The notes beneath the pieces are model-generated. The model searched no databases and was not told the origin of the DNA. It worked only from the letters and a program-made list of their open reading frames with translations. This document shows, in pieces, positions 21,401-34,335 of a stretch of DNA of 64,000 nucleotides. Source of the DNA: Sciurus carolinensis. Its lineage: Eukaryota > Chordata > Mammalia > Rodentia > Sciuridae. The position numbers and the translations under genes were made by a program. Each line of letters begins with the position of its first letter. Positions within the stretch are counted from its first letter, which is position 1. The DNA lies in contig NW_025920104.1 of the NCBI RefSeq assembly GCF_902686445.1, positions 6,820,001-6,884,000 of the forward strand, in the 5' to 3' direction.

Positions 21401-22625
21401 CACAACTCCATCAGCTGCCTCCATGTTCACACCTAGGGTAGAATGAAAGTCCTGTTCTATCTCAGAGGATGAACCTTCTCCCTGCTGTATCTTCTGCATC
21501 CCCTCACCTGCATCTTCTGTCTCTGACATTACTCCAGGAAAGGGTGTTGCTGTCAAATTCAAAGTAAAACTTTGGAGTACAGATAACCTGGGATCCATCA
21601 GCAAGTCTTGGAGATCCAGACATGATAAAAAGGAAATTTCTAGAAGGATCAGTGATTACATAGTCACTGGGGCATCCCAGGATGGAGCCTGCACCCTGGA
21701 GATGGCAGACCACAGAGAGTTCTCAAAGACCTGGTGCAACAGAGACAGTGTGCTCTGGCCCTGTGGGGAGAGGAAATCTTCCCCTAAAGCAAAAGGCACA
21801 GGCTGCTGAAACCAGGTGCTTTTCAGGATTTACCATCTGTTGCAAGTGATCTCTGCCATTAACACAGAGGTACATGCTTGTGTCTTTCTGGGATGTCAGA
21901 ACTTGGTGTATAAGAATAAATTCACAAGCTATACAAATTTCCTTGGCTTTAATTCATTGAGTACTCAGGGTTCACAAGGGGTCATGATGCAACAATCACA
22001 TGTTCTTTTACTCTATTTCTATCTTAATTACTAATAACACTGAAGCCACAAACCACACATGACACAAAGATAGAGATGTCACAAAATTGCTGAGGAAGGG
22101 TTAACAGTGACCACAGAGTTTAAAGAGTTCACAGTGTGATCAAAGTTGGAGCAGTTACAAAGCAGTTTGCTCAGAGGCACAGAGCAAAGCAGCCATGGCA
22201 TGGGGTCCAGGCCAGGGTCCTGATGGCAGACAGCTTCGCAAGAATGGGTTAAGCATGAAGTGTGAACTTGTTGAAGTCCCAGAGCCCCTCAATAGTTCAC
22301 CTGTTGACCTCCTGAGTTCCTGGTCTTTGACCCCTGATGCATCCACTGGGGAGTATGATAAGATGGTGGGCCAGTGTGTAACTCTCTGCCACTATCTCAG
22401 GAGCCTCTCTTGGTGTTCAGGTGAGGGGGCTGCCTGGTTAGGTGGTCTGCAGTGTCTGGTAAGCTCACAGTACTGGTTTCCCAGATGTGGTTCTGATACA
22501 CCCATGTGTCCATGTGTATCTGAAAACTTAATAAATTCACAGGTGGAGATTTTTATGAACATGATTAATTTATCCATGGATTTGTGCCTTAGGCTTGTGC
22601 TGCACAGCAGGGGTTATTCATTTCT
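18466..22625. other. unrecognised sequence with weak MIR-like piece near 19670-19790
   Basis: No gene is recognised. Minus-strand frames between about 21000 and 21715 are moderately long (70-90 codons) and acidic or serine-rich, but show no domain, start context or splice sites I can support. A MIR-like stretch (CCTCCTATGAGGTGAAGAAG, 19680-19700) is possible. Confidence 0.5.
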
Positions 22626-22812
22626 TTCTTATTTCTCAGTGTGTGGTACTCAGGGTTGAACCCAGTAACTGGGCACTTTTCCACTGAGCTGCACCTCAGA
22701 TCTATACTTCCCATTTTGAGACAGGAGCTCAAAAGTTGCCCTAGAACCTGTGATCCTTCCACCTCAGCCTCCCATGAGGCTGGGGTAGAGATGCGCACCA
22801 CTGCACCCTATT
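22626..22812 (-). repeat. B1-dID SINE, antisense
   Basis: The ID half (GGTACTCAGGGTTGAACCC, GAGCTGCACCTCAG) precedes the B1 half (TTTTGAGACAGGAGC, CCTCAGCCTCCCATGAGGCT), the antisense order of the squirrel dimer. Confidence 0.75.
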
Positions 22813-23537
22813 GGAGTCACCCCTTTTGGTCATTTCTGCATGCCCAGTGTCTGGTGAACATCCACGTGTCCAGACAAGGACTCTCAGCACTTGCACTCAG
22901 AAGGGGGTAGCTCAAGTCACACTGCCCCCACTTTATAAAATGGGATAGCTCAGAGTTAGGAATGTTGATTTGCACAGCCTGGAGGGACTTGACTGACACA
23001 ATCTGCACTCCACACTCTCCCATTGCCCTCTGCACCTCAAACTGGGAGTAAGCAACTGAGTTGTCACCCTGGGCTACAGAGTTCTAAGATAGGAGTCTAT
23101 AATCCCTTGTGACAGGGGACAGCAGGAGCAATCAAAGTAGGGTGACACAGATGACCTCTGTGAGTGGACGAGGACCCCCACCTACCCCTGGCACTGTGCA
23201 TCTGCCTACTGCATACCTGAACTCCTGGGCAAGGAGGGGTTTTCCCTGAGTGGGAGGGGCCTCAATACTGAACTTAATAAGTTCAGCATCTTTGTTCCAT
23301 TTCTGCCACAGCTAAGCATGTGGACTGTGATTTATACCTGCCTCCTCCCCTCCTCAATTACATTCACTGCTTGGGGAGTTTTCTGTTTGCACTTGAACTC
23401 TAGAAGCCCCAGAGCAAACATGGATCCATTTTCAATGTCAGATTGTGTACTGAGTCATGAATTGTCCAACTTCCATATTCCCTTCCCTTATTTTTCCCTT
23501 GTCTTGTGTTTTAGCATAGTGTTCTATTATCCCAGTG
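22813..23537. other. unrecognised sequence
   Basis: No gene or repeat assigned. Confidence 0.5.
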
Positions 23538-24837
23538 TTCACATTGCATGATTCATCATTTCACATGTTTTTGTGCTTGGGATGGGATGCAGGGCTGCAT
23601 GCATCTTAGATAGAGAATCAATGAGCTGTACCTCAGCTCCTAATATTCACTATTAAAAGACTTTTTGCATTTCAGCTAATGTTGTTTTATGCATCACTGG
23701 TAGTTTCCAGTTTGTGTTTTAAGACTTTAAGTTTTGGCACTTCAAAAAATGTGTGTTTATTAGCAACAGTGCAATTGAAACATCTTAGAAGCTCATGCAC
23801 CAAACACAGAAGAAATGGAGATTACAAGGGCAGAATTGAAAAATGTATTCTTAAATCAGTTTTAGTACTAATTGAACTTAATAAGATTATTTGCTTAATG
23901 CTCTAATGTTTAATATGTTAGACAAAGTGGTTTGAGAGACATTGAGATTAACAGTGCACAACATGCTTCTTTCCACTTTATGGAGCTTGTTGTTAGTTTA
24001 ATTCTGGGTGTGAGTGAGCTGGCACTGAACATGACAGGGACCCTTTTATCCCACTTAGCTCTGAACATGCCTCAATCCTGAGGGCCTGGTCCTGCTGGGT
24101 AGGAGATAGTAGTCCTTCACCTAAGGTGTGGATCAAACAAGGCCATTTTGGGGTCAGAATTCTGTGGCCATGACTGTGGGTTCACTTTGATGTGCACCCA
24201 AAAATGGGTTGTTGAGCTTATTCATGCCTATCTTTTTCACCTGTGCAGCCAAGAACCTTGCTCTCACAGGATGGTTGCAAGGTGTCCAGGTGGGTTGTTG
24301 GGTCTGAACCTTGGTGACTAAGGTGAAGTACTTGGTACAGCTTGAGGACTGTCTCCATGGCACGCCCCTTCCTCAGAGCACAGTGGGTACAATAACTCAC
24401 TTTGCTTCAATAAACTGTGAATTTGCTGATCATTAGGTTCAAACCCAGACCCCCTTGGTTCCCACAGTCATCATTGCCTTCCTCAAAGTTGGTTTTTGTG
24501 GGAGGTAACCTGGGTTGGCAAGGACAGACAGGTATGAGCATGTTCTGCTTCCTGAGTTTCTGGGTGTAAGATGGAAGCAAGGAGCTGGTGTAGCTCTGGA
24601 ATTACCTCCTCTACTGCATTGCTGCCAGGAGGCTGTGTGTGGTAGTGCTCACCAGCCTGCAGAGCTTCTGCTATAGGAAGAGTTAGTGCAGGCCTGTGTC
24701 TGTAGAGGTTCCACCAGGGTACTGAGGGGTGGATATATCACCAGGGCCCCAGAGGGGCTGGCAGTGGGTGCAGGAGGTCACAGCCAGGACACCATCAGCA
24801 GTATGGCATCAGGGTTTCTTGCTGACTCTGAGGCAGG
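23538..24837 (+). repeat. 1.3-kb duplication, copy B (partner 5543-6872)
   Basis: Collinear with copy A about 18 kb upstream and in the same orientation (landmarks are given there). The provirus lies between the two copies. It shares the antisense ID fragment (23566-23642). No coding capacity is conserved between the copies, so this looks like a non-coding segmental duplication or two copies of an unrecognised long repeat. Confidence 0.85.
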
Positions 24838-26522
24838 CTTCAAACACACTCCCCCTGCCTCATCAGTGCTTGGTGACTGAGGCCATGCCAGCTGTGGGTA
24901 CCATGACCATCTCTTCCCATCTGTTGGCTGAGCCTGGCAGGATGACAGAGACCATTAATGGGGACAGTGGACATGAAGGTCAAGTGGGGGCTCCTGGCCC
25001 TGTGTCCCATGTCTAGGTCTCAGGGGGTTTCTCAGGAACATAGAAATAAACATGTGGCAAGGACTAGAATGAGTAGTGTGTGATGGAGTTGGTAGGGTGC
25101 CTGGAACAGGGCAGGTGCCAAATAATTGCTAAGGCATCTTGTCAATGTGATCTTCAGTAAATGAATTCTATTCTAATGAGCATTCACTACCTTCATGACC
25201 ATTCACTAATGAGACAAAGAATGGTGCAGTCAGTTGCTGTGGATTCATATGAGAGATGTGCACAAGTTTCCAGCCACCCTTACAGCTTGAAGCCTCTGTT
25301 CTTCATCCTAGGGTCACTGCTGCTTGTGGGTGAACTGCATGTCTCACTCCAAGTGTGCTGAGTCCCAGGGCTTTATGTTGCAGAAAGAAGAGATGGATGC
25401 TGTTTTGGACCAGAGAGATTTTCTAGTGTGATTCCAATCAGCTAGTGGAAGCAGGAGACAGGTCCTCAGAAGTTCACAACTCCTGGGCTCATGTCTCAGG
25501 TGCCAGTAGGTTCTCTAGATGCTCACAGCCTCTGTGGGCATGGCTCAGCAGTCAGAGATCTGATCACCTGCTCATGTGGCCTTCTCAGCATATTTGTGAG
25601 GGGTATTTTGTCTTCTTCCTTTTAGGCTGGGTGGTACTGGGTGTGAATGGTCCTTGTTCCCTGGTGCTGGCCATGGGCCATGGGGAGTGGATGATAGACA
25701 GGCTGTGCAAGAACAACTTCAAGAGAGGGTGGGACAGGTTCAGTCTTTGTTTGGAACAAGGATCTGTTTATAAGGGTGGCTAGTGTAGACCTGTCCAAGC
25801 CTTGGAATATTGTTGAACAGTATTGGGCACATGGCCACATGAGCTTGTGCCCAGGAAGAATGGCAAGGTCATAGGTCAGGGGTTGAGGGTTACTTGGTGC
25901 TCTGTAGCACATGGGAACTATCTCTGGCAACCTGGGACAAGGGTAGAAACCGGCAGTCATTGGGTTTGCTTACCCTTCCATCAGGGTTCTCCAGGAGGAT
26001 GAGTGACAGTGGTGGATGTGGATGGTGGGCAGGAGAACCTGGGCTCTGTCCTCACTGTGCTGCTGTCCCTGAGGGTTGGTTGCAGTGTATGCATGGTGGC
26101 AAGTTGTGTCCCAGGACTCTAGTTGGCAGGAGAGAAGGAAGGTCATGGGCAGATATGGTGGTTTTGCAGACTGGTTGATGTGAGATGCCAGGGTGCCATG
26201 CTGAGTGTGAAGCATGCTTCTTTCTTCCCCAGGGTGTACAGGGCTGCAGGGCCATCAGATCAGTGTGTGGGGTATGGGGTTTTGCAAGCTCTGAGCAGCA
26301 TCTGAATGTCAAGTCTAGCACAGGCAGGTGGTTCTTGTGTGTGCCACATTTCCCTTACATGGAAGGTCTATCACAGCAGAGATACATACACATGTCCAGA
26401 CATGATCATCCAGCATCAAAATTCTAGCCCTGTGTCCCTTGGTAATCTTGTGAGTAGTACTGAATGAAAGCACCCAGAAACCAAGATATTTTATTAAGTG
26501 GAGAGTCAGAGTGTCTGTGTGC

Positions 26523-26524
<2 letters not shown>
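24838..26524. other. unrecognised sequence with an L2/MIR-like piece near 25085-25140
   Basis: GGGTGCCTGGAACAGGGCAG resembles the end of an ancient L2/MIR repeat. No gene is recognised. Open frames of about 90-110 codons overlap on both strands and have no motif. Confidence 0.45.
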
Positions 26525-26585
<61 letters not shown>

Positions 26586-26632
26586 AGAGAGAGAGAGAGA
26601 GAATGCAAGAGTGAGGAGGAGGAGAGAGAGAT
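26525..26632 (+). repeat. (GA)n microsatellite with purine-rich extension
   Basis: About 79 bp of near-perfect GA/AG dinucleotides (26525-26603) are followed by a further purine-rich stretch. The Arg-Glu and Ser-Leu frames across it are artefacts of the repeat. Confidence 0.95.
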
Positions 26633-28604
26633 TGTCAGGGGAGCTATTCTTAATTAATGGAATTTCTCAAGCTAAGAACAATGGACCAACGGCTGGTGAG
26701 GAGGTTTGCAGGCTAACAATCTGGACCAGTTAGTGACTAGGAGGTTTGTAAGCTAACAATCTGGGTTGTAAAGTGGTGTAGGGGAGGCAGAATAATGGCA
26801 GCAGCAAAATAGCAAATCTGATGTCAATAATGAAACATCTCAGGGTGCATAGAGGAGAGGACGAGACAGCACCTGGGGCCAGTTTGGATCAGAATGGAGC
26901 TCTGAGGTTTTGAATCACAGAGCAGGAACAGCAGCATTGAGATGAGTGGAGAAGCAGTATTTGGGATACTACTTTGGGCTTGACAAGAAGGACATAGTTT
27001 AGTTGGCATCAGTAGGGAGTGATCCTGTGCAATAGTAGCAAGTCACCCAGGGGAGCAGTGGGAGGAAAGGAAAGGTGAGAGGGTTTGTAGTGTTCACCTA
27101 CACACAGGCCTGTCCCCATGAAGACAGTGTGAGCAGGAAGTGAGTCTCAGGGAGGCAGGGTGGTGAGAAAAAATCTGTCCCACATGACTGGGCATGAGGA
27201 GGTCTCCTGGGTTTGAGGTTATGGTGGAACAGATGTGCCATCTCAGTGAAATGAGGAGCAGTCATCATAGGTGAGGTGTCTTGCTGGGAGGTGCTAGAGG
27301 AGCAGAAAGAGGAGGCATGGGAGAGAGAGGGCTTCTGCTCGGGATGCCCCAACCTGGACAAGGTGCACAAAGCACAGCACAGAAAGTGTATGTGGGGTGG
27401 GGGTCAGTCCCTGAGGAGGCTGAGCAGTGCAGGAGGGGTGCCTTCAGAGAGAGTGTGTAGACTGAGATGCCCCACAGAGCTTGGCCCAGGGGGCCTCCTC
27501 AGCCAGACTCCTTGCAGTGCAGTGTATTCATTCCTGTGGGAGAGGCTGTCCACAGGAGAGTTGTCCCCTAGGAGGAGGTCAATGGATGGGGATTCAGGTA
27601 GACAAGCATCAACTTCCTCAGAGAGATGGGTCCTGAGCAGGAAGCATGTGGAGGGTCCTGTTCTGTATCCACTCTCCTCACTATCCTCATCCATGCCTTC
27701 TCCAGTCCATCCCTCTTACACCTATGTCCACTCCAAGCTGATAAAGCCATGACAACTTATCTTTAAGAGAGAAGCAAATCCTGAGATATGGTCAGACACA
27801 AGTTACATGGAGAGACAGACAAATGGCAGGGTGAGGTATTGATAGGTTTCACCTCAGGAAGACCAAAGTTAAGTGAATAAAATGGAATCCTAGTTGGCTG
27901 CTGGCTGAAGTCTGTGCACCTGCTAAAAGGAGAACTGCACGCCTTCACAGAGCTGGAAGGGAGCACAGCAGAACCTGACTTAGGATTTGGGACTTGGTGG
28001 AGAGAGGCTAGGTGACAAAGCTCAGATGAGGTCAGCAAAGGCCACTCCATTTGTTCTCTGAAAGCCTGAGGAGGCTGCTGGGATCAATGTTGGTATAGAT
28101 TCTTCTAGAGATGGAGGAAAAGGCAAGGGTGCTGAACCTGTTTAGGGGCCCCAGGATGGTGGACTGAACACTGCTGGCCTCCCAACTTGAGGCTGTGTTA
28201 TGCAACACAAGGACAGTAATCCTGCTCACACTTGTGGGCTGTGGGCTTTCTTTTCTTGCAGGATTGACCAACCCACCCAGAAGCAGTTACCAGCACATGT
28301 ATCCAGATGAGGGTCCATGCTCAAGTTTTGGGTCAGCAGAGGTTGGCAGCTTCTTGGTGACACAGCCCACACCACAGGCTCATGATCTCTTCCTCCTGGA
28401 GAGTTAAACCCTGAGAACCTCTGTCTTGCATGCTCCTCTCTGTGAAGCATGAGGTAGGGCAGTGTTTACTTTATAGCATTCCAAACTTAGAATCTGCAGA
28501 TAGAGGCCCATCTTTATGGATTTCTGAAAACTTAACAGTCCCTCCAGACTGCATCTTCAAATACAGTAGTAGTTTTTCTTTCTTTTGTGGTTTTCTTTTG
28601 TACT
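26633..28604. other. unrecognised sequence
   Basis: The longest frame is 158 codons on the plus strand (27276-27752). It overlaps antisense frames, lacks recognisable domains and is not supported as a gene. A 20-bp word ending GAGGTTTG(C/T)A(G/A)GCTAACAATCTGG occurs twice close together (about 26700-26725 and 26740-26765), a small local duplication. Confidence 0.5.
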
Positions 28605-28735
28605 GTGGTTTGAGTACTAATTCCCAGGGGCACTATAGGTCTGATCTACCTGTCCAGCCCATTTTATTTTGATTTTCAGGCAGTGTCAGTAAGACTGGCA
28701 TCAAACTTTCCATCTTCCTACCCAACCTCTCATGC
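28605..28735 (-). repeat. degenerate B1-dID SINE, antisense
   Basis: A weak match in antisense order: GGTTTGAGTACTAATTCCCAG, GTCCAGCCCATTTTATTTTGA, then GACTGGCATCAAAC. Decayed. Confidence 0.35.
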
Positions 28736-28984
28736 TACATGAATTACATGTATACATTAGTGTATCTGGCCTAAAATCTGCAGTTTTCCACTCAAACAAA
28801 AGAACATTCCAAGAACCAGATTCCTGTCCTTCAATCCTGATTCTAGGTTCAGGGCTCACCCTTGCCTGTGATCAGGCCATGGCCCAGCAGTCTTTTCCTG
28901 TCTTTTATTTCCCAGAGAGAGGTGGTTGTGTTTTTGAGCAGCATCATATCCAAGCTGTGCATTCTTGTTGTAGTTTTGTTTTTA

Positions 28985-29205
28985 TTTTTTTATGTTTTGT
29001 TTGTGGTACCAGGGATTAAACTCCAGGGCACTCAACCACTGAGTCATATCCCCTGCCCTCTTTAAAATTTTCTTTAGGGACAGGGTCTCACTGATTTGCT
29101 CAACCCTTACTTTTGCTGAGGCTATCCTTTACCTTTTGATTCTCCTTCCTCAACTTCCTGAGCCACTGTGATTACTGGCATGTGCCACCCCACCCAGCCA
29201 TATTC
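28985..29205 (-). repeat. B1-dID SINE, antisense
   Basis: GGTACCAGGGATTAAACTCC, CACTCAACCACTGAGTCATA, CAGGGTCTCACTGATTTGCT and GCATGTGCCACCCCACCC follow the antisense squirrel B1-dID consensus closely. This is the clearest host-lineage marker in the window. Confidence 0.85.
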
Positions 29206-32200
29206 TGGTTTTGAAGGAGCTGATGAGCATCCTGATGAGAGGGTGAGAGGCTATGGTTGATGGCATCTATGCTGTGGACTTTCAGAGATGGAGAGAAGAT
29301 GACCAAGGCCTCCATGCTGGGTAACAGCCTGGGGGACTGCAGAGACAGAGGGAGTTGACAAATTTTGATGGGGTGGTCTGGGGTCCACTGGAGTTGAAGG
29401 ACTCACCAGCACTCATCCTTTTCCAGTGGACATCTGATTTACCTACAGCAGGGGAGATGAGGACCAGGTACCCAGGGTGGAGGGGTCTCCCTAATCTTGG
29501 AGCTAAAGACCAGGGGACACAAGTCAGGTGCTCAGTGAGGGTAGAAATGCAGGGGACACATAAGAAAGGGGGAGCACAACTCACTTTATATTCTCTGCTG
29601 GCAGAAACAACCCAGAGTTTAAATCCTAGGTCAAAGAAATGCACTTAACATCATCCATGGTTTGCTCAGCCTCCATGGGGCAGTCTCGACCCTCTTGCTC
29701 CTCTGACTACAATGTGCCCTGCTATCCTAGCTGGGATCTGAGGTCCTGCACTCTTTCTTTAAACCAGCTTCAATGCAGTGTGACTGGCACAGTGACCTGC
29801 AGGTGTTTGGATGGAGCAGCCAAAAGTTTCTCAGGGTAGCTTATATGTCCTCCATGAAGTCACCACCCTTGAAGGTCACAAATGTATATTTCCCCACATT
29901 CCCTACCTGCCTGAAAGATTCCCTACCATCAGGTTCTCCATGTCCCTTGTACCCTAGAGTCCCAAGACCAAGGAGGTATAGCAGATGCTACACAAATACA
30001 ACTGAGCTCAAGTATCACTTGGTCAGAGCACCCTTCCTGGTGCCTGATGAGAGACCCACAGGGTGCACAGCTGTCCCCAGGTATCTTGCTTTGGCCTCTG
30101 AAGTGGATGTGCACCAGTCCTGAGGATAGCTATTGGAGAACCTGGAAGCAAACTGGTGACTTATAATCTCCACCTCTTGGTGGTGCTGGCTGTGGGGTCC
30201 CTAGTTGTGATAACTTGGCAACCTGTTCAACTAAGTGTCCTTACTACTTATATCACACTGCATTTGGGGAAATTTTGTCCTGGCCTGTACTGAGTATACA
30301 GAGTGTGTTACTGATACTTCCCAGAGGGGGCACTGCAGGTTGAGCAGGAGGCCATGCAAGGCCTGAGGACTCCCCAATGCATGTTAGACATGGGGCTGAC
30401 TTGCTCTTTTATACCCAGAGTTCAGTGCCTGGCACTGTCTACTCCATTGCAGCTACAAAGGGAAGGAGCCAAGCCTGCCTCCCAGCAGACAACCTCACCT
30501 AATAGGCACACATAAGGGCCACATGGAGCAGGGATTTGGGACCTAAGAGTGGGGAAGTTTGAATTTTCTAGGATGCTGAATTCACAGGCCCTGGTCAGTG
30601 AAGCCAGCAGAGCTGGTGGGCAGAAGGCCATGGTCTCCTTAACCTGGATTGAACCACCAAGACACTTGAAACCTCAGCTCTTCAGTCTTCATGTACAGAA
30701 GCCCCAGAGAGAGCATGTGCATAAGAATCCTTCTGCCTCATTTACTCCTCACCACAGGGGACTCTGTTTGCAACCACAAATGTAGATTAAAGCTCAAAGG
30801 ATTATAACTGAGAGGAAGGAAGAAAACTTAGCAGAAATTAGGCAAGCAAGAGAGGGGAGCTATGCTGCAGCCTGGAGGCATGGACCTCTGAGAACTGCAG
30901 ACACTGGCCAAGCCTTCCTGGAAATGGATAGCAAAATGGAACTGGCAGGAGCCACCTTCCTTCCACATCACAGAGAGAACAAGACATTGCTGGGAACTCA
31001 CTGCTTTTCCTGGTACTAAAGGTGGCAGGAAGGGATATCTCTGGAAATCACATTGAGGTCACTGCTGCTGTGTGGAAAAGTAGGCACAGTGACATGCTGA
31101 GGACACTCCTGCAGAAGCTCCATAGACCAGGGCACAAGGTATGGCCACCATGCTGCAGCACAGGCAACCATGTTCAGTGGAGTCAACTAAGGACACTCAA
31201 GAGGTCCAATAGAGGTTGTCTATCATCCTGATTCTGCTATATAGGGCCTTGGTCACCACTCATGGGGGTGCTTAGAAGTTTTTCACATATAGAACTAGTT
31301 TGTTGCATATCAAACCAGCACTTGGTTTGTGACCATGAGCTAGATGTTATCCTCAGTTATGAGTCGAAAAATAAATGTCTGAGTTGTGCATTTCAAAACA
31401 ATGAAGATGGTAATTTGCAGGTTATGTGTATTTTACCACAATAAAGAAGTAATAATATACAGGAAAACATACCCTAAGGCAGACATAGTCTGATGGGGTA
31501 TGTGTCAAGACAGAATGATGGTGACAGATCCCATCATGGGAGAAGGATTTAGGTAGGGAAAGCCATGTTTCCAGTTAGGTTTGTAGACATGAGATCTCTA
31601 AAACCTCAGATGAACTACAAGTCCTGGACTACACAGTTCTGAGTAAGCCTGGGGGTTGTTCATGGTCTCTTTCTGTTAACTTGAGGGCCAGTTCATCATT
31701 GCATTTCAATGAGCAGTCCGGTGATCAGAGTAGCACCATACATCACAATAACATTCCCTCTGTCCCTGCTCTAAGAGATGGAATTGATTGAGGCAGCGAT
31801 AATATTTTTTATCTAGATGAGATGACATAAATTTACTGTGTGCTTCTGCTGAAATAATTTTAAAATTGATATTTTGGCATGCTGATTATTCTCCTGTGGG
31901 CAATAACATAGATGTAATCCTGACAACATGTTCAGAGACTCTGGGCTTTGAAAAGTGCTTCAGGGGCAGTGATGCTGCTGGTGCTGGTGCTGTAGGCTGG
32001 GATGTGGGAAAGCTCTGATACTCATGGAAGTGCCCAGGGTGCTAGTGCTCCTGAGTGTTGCTCCAGTATCAGTAGCAATCCAGCCTATGGGTCACAGAAG
32101 TTATACACACCACATTCAGAGTGACTGATCAGGCTGCTTACACTGTTTCTGCAACCAGGCATGATCCTGCAGAATGACTGGAATAAAGGTGGCTGCAGGC

Positions 32201-32529
32201 ATGGAACTCTTTGCCTCAGGTAGAGGCACTTGCAAGCCAGGGGCTACCATGGAGTTTAGGTCTGGAATCTGTCACAGGGGTCTGCCATTCTGGTACTGCT
32301 GCTAGTCAGCTATGTGCCTGTGACTCCTATCCTCAATTTCCTCTCTACACAAAAGGTGTTTTGCAGATCCATGGTTCCATGATGCCACAGCTGTGATGAA
32401 TTAGAAGACAAAAGATGACAAAGGAATGGAACATAAAAATACCTCTCTGCAGGAATTCAGCACTTTCCAACTTAAGTATCATCTCATACCTCAGATAACA
32501 TTGTTGTGTTTGCATTTTTGTCTTCTTGT
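29206..32529. other. unrecognised sequence
   Basis: No gene, RNA or repeat is supported. Open frames stay below about 120 codons and overlap on both strands. Confidence 0.5.
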
Positions 32530-32645
32530 TTGGTTTTATGGTGAGGTATCACTGTACTGCCCATTCTGGTCTGGAACACATGGACTCAATTATGCCTTCT
32601 ACCTTAGCCTCCTGAGCAACTGGGATGGCAGGCATGGAAAGATAG
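32530..32645 (-). repeat. degenerate B1-type SINE, antisense
   Basis: GAGGTATCACTGTACTGCCC, then CTTAGCCTCCTGAGCAACTG and GGATGGCAGGCATGG, match the reverse complement of a 7SL-derived monomer. Confidence 0.5.
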
Positions 32646-33159
32646 CACTGTTTTTGTTAAAGAAGATAAGATCAAGTAAGAAGAAGTATCTCAATAACCT
32701 AGTTTCCATTTCAGTTACTCATTCCATATAAAATATTCATTATTTTCTCTTGCTCTCTATTTGGGAATGCTTAACCCATTGGATCAATTTACAAAGTGTA
32801 TTATCTTGAAAAAAATTAACCTTTAAGTTAAATTCATGGAAATGCCCTTGGTGGTTTATTAGCGGCTATATCATATCCATGGAATCCACAACCAGTGAAC
32901 TCCTAGACCAGGTTCCCATTCAGTGGAGTCAATATCTCTTTACCCTCAAGAATCTTCATGTTTTAAATGCTAGGGTTAAGGTTTTTAGACTGGGGGCTCT
33001 GATCTGGACCACTGTATTTAACTTCCTTTCCTTACCACAATCCTGAGAAAATGACCCAAACTGGAGAAGCATCTTTATCTGAGGTAGAAATTTTACAGCA
33101 GCTATTGACTCACCAGAAAATTTGAGCACTTACAGAAAGATACTGCAAAACCAAACAGA
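32646..33159. other. unrecognised sequence
   Basis: Nothing recognised. Confidence 0.5.
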
Positions 33160-34085
33160 GAGGTGTGAGGAAGTCATCCTGGCACCTGGAAGGAGAGAGT
33201 GAGGGCTGCAGGGCTGAGAAGAGGTGCCATGTTGGTATGAGGCTTCCCTTGTGCCTTCAGGATTCTAGATGCAGGATTGCACTGACTGGATCACCACAAA
33301 GTCCACCTTGCTCAGCAATGTGGTTCACTTCATCTTGGTCCTCAGATCCTGAACCTGCATCCTGCTCCCAGTGCACCTCTTCCAGTGGACCTTATTGTGT
33401 CTGCTGACTCTCCAGCACCTGTAGGCAGTTCTGGAGGTTCACCGTTGTGAGGTTCCCTTCATCTTCTGCTAGTTCTTTTTCCTCCACTGGGCCTTACTGG
33501 CTGGTGCTTCTCACATACCTCCACCTTAATGAAGATGAGCACCAGCTCCCATGGCTCCATGAAGGCCACCTCCAGGAAAGCCTGACTGCCTCCTCTGTCT
33601 TTGTTGCCTCCTCTGTCCCACCAGGATCCCTCTAGTCCAGCTCCTGCTTTCTCCATGGCCTTTTATCCAGAAGAACAGTGGACTGTTTCTTAGGGCTGCC
33701 CTGGTCCCTGGCCTTCTGTTTTTTTTTTTTGTTTTTTTCCTGTAGAACTGTTGCAGGAAAGAGTCTGGTTCTGCCATCCCATAATAAGCCTCTTCCTCTT
33801 TGATTGCTGCTTGCTTCTTTGCCCCAGAAGTCACTGGAGACTTCTCCCCAAGAGGTTGGCCTTGCACCCAGCCTTCTCTTTAGGAACTTATTTTGTGTTT
33901 TCTTCCTTTACTTCCATTGGGTCCCATAAGCTTCTGAGTCTTAAGTATTGCCATCTTGTGTGTCAGTGACTTGGGGCTGGGCAGGATTGCAGGCCTTCCT
34001 GGCCAGATTCCATAGGCGGCATCTGGGTCACCTTCCACCAAGTCCCTGAAGTGGTAAAACTTCTGTGTCTTCTTATGAACAATGT
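33160..34085 (-). pseudogene. possible processed pseudogene of an unrecognised gene
   Basis: Read on the minus strand, the region has protein-like stretches rich in Lys, Glu and Gln in changing frames. One 113-codon frame (33526-33867) contains KKQAAIKEEEAYYGMAEPD and then a Lys-rich run. Upstream of it, another stretch reads KKTQKFYHFRDLVEGDPDA before a stop. No introns are apparent. This looks like a decayed intronless copy of an mRNA, but I cannot name the parent, and no poly(A) tail or target duplication is visible. Confidence 0.35.
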
Positions 34086-34129
34086 CTACTTAGGACTTTG
34101 ATCTGTTATTTACTGTGGCTTGTTTTTGT

Positions 34130-34335
34130 TTGCTTTCTGTTGTTTTGTTTATTATTTTTTCTATAGAGCTGTTTGAATTTCTTATAGGTTGTGGGCATTA
34201 ACCCTGGTTAAATGAATAGCTTGTGAATATTTTCCCTCCTTCTGCAGGTTGTCTCCTCACTCTGTTGATTATATTCTTGGCTGTTCAGAAACTTTTTAAT
34301 TTGATATGATCACATCTGACAGCCTTGTTGCCTGT
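34130..34335 (-). repeat. L1 ORF2 fragment, antisense
   Basis: GGGCATTAACCCTGGTTAAA, then GGTTGTCTCCTCACTCTGTT and AGAAACTTTTTAATTTGATA, are the reverse complement of the conserved L1 ORF2 C-terminal third. Short and old. Confidence 0.7.

Noticed and set aside
20998..21715. Cluster of minus-strand open frames suggesting a multi-exon gene
   Set aside because: Frames change without identifiable splice sites, and no protein family is recognised.
26464..26733. Arg-Glu repeat protein on plus and Ser-Leu repeat protein on minus
   Set aside because: They are translations of the (GA)n microsatellite.
27276..27752. 158-codon plus-strand open frame
   Set aside because: No recognisable domain, no exon signals, and antisense frames of similar length occur in the same place.
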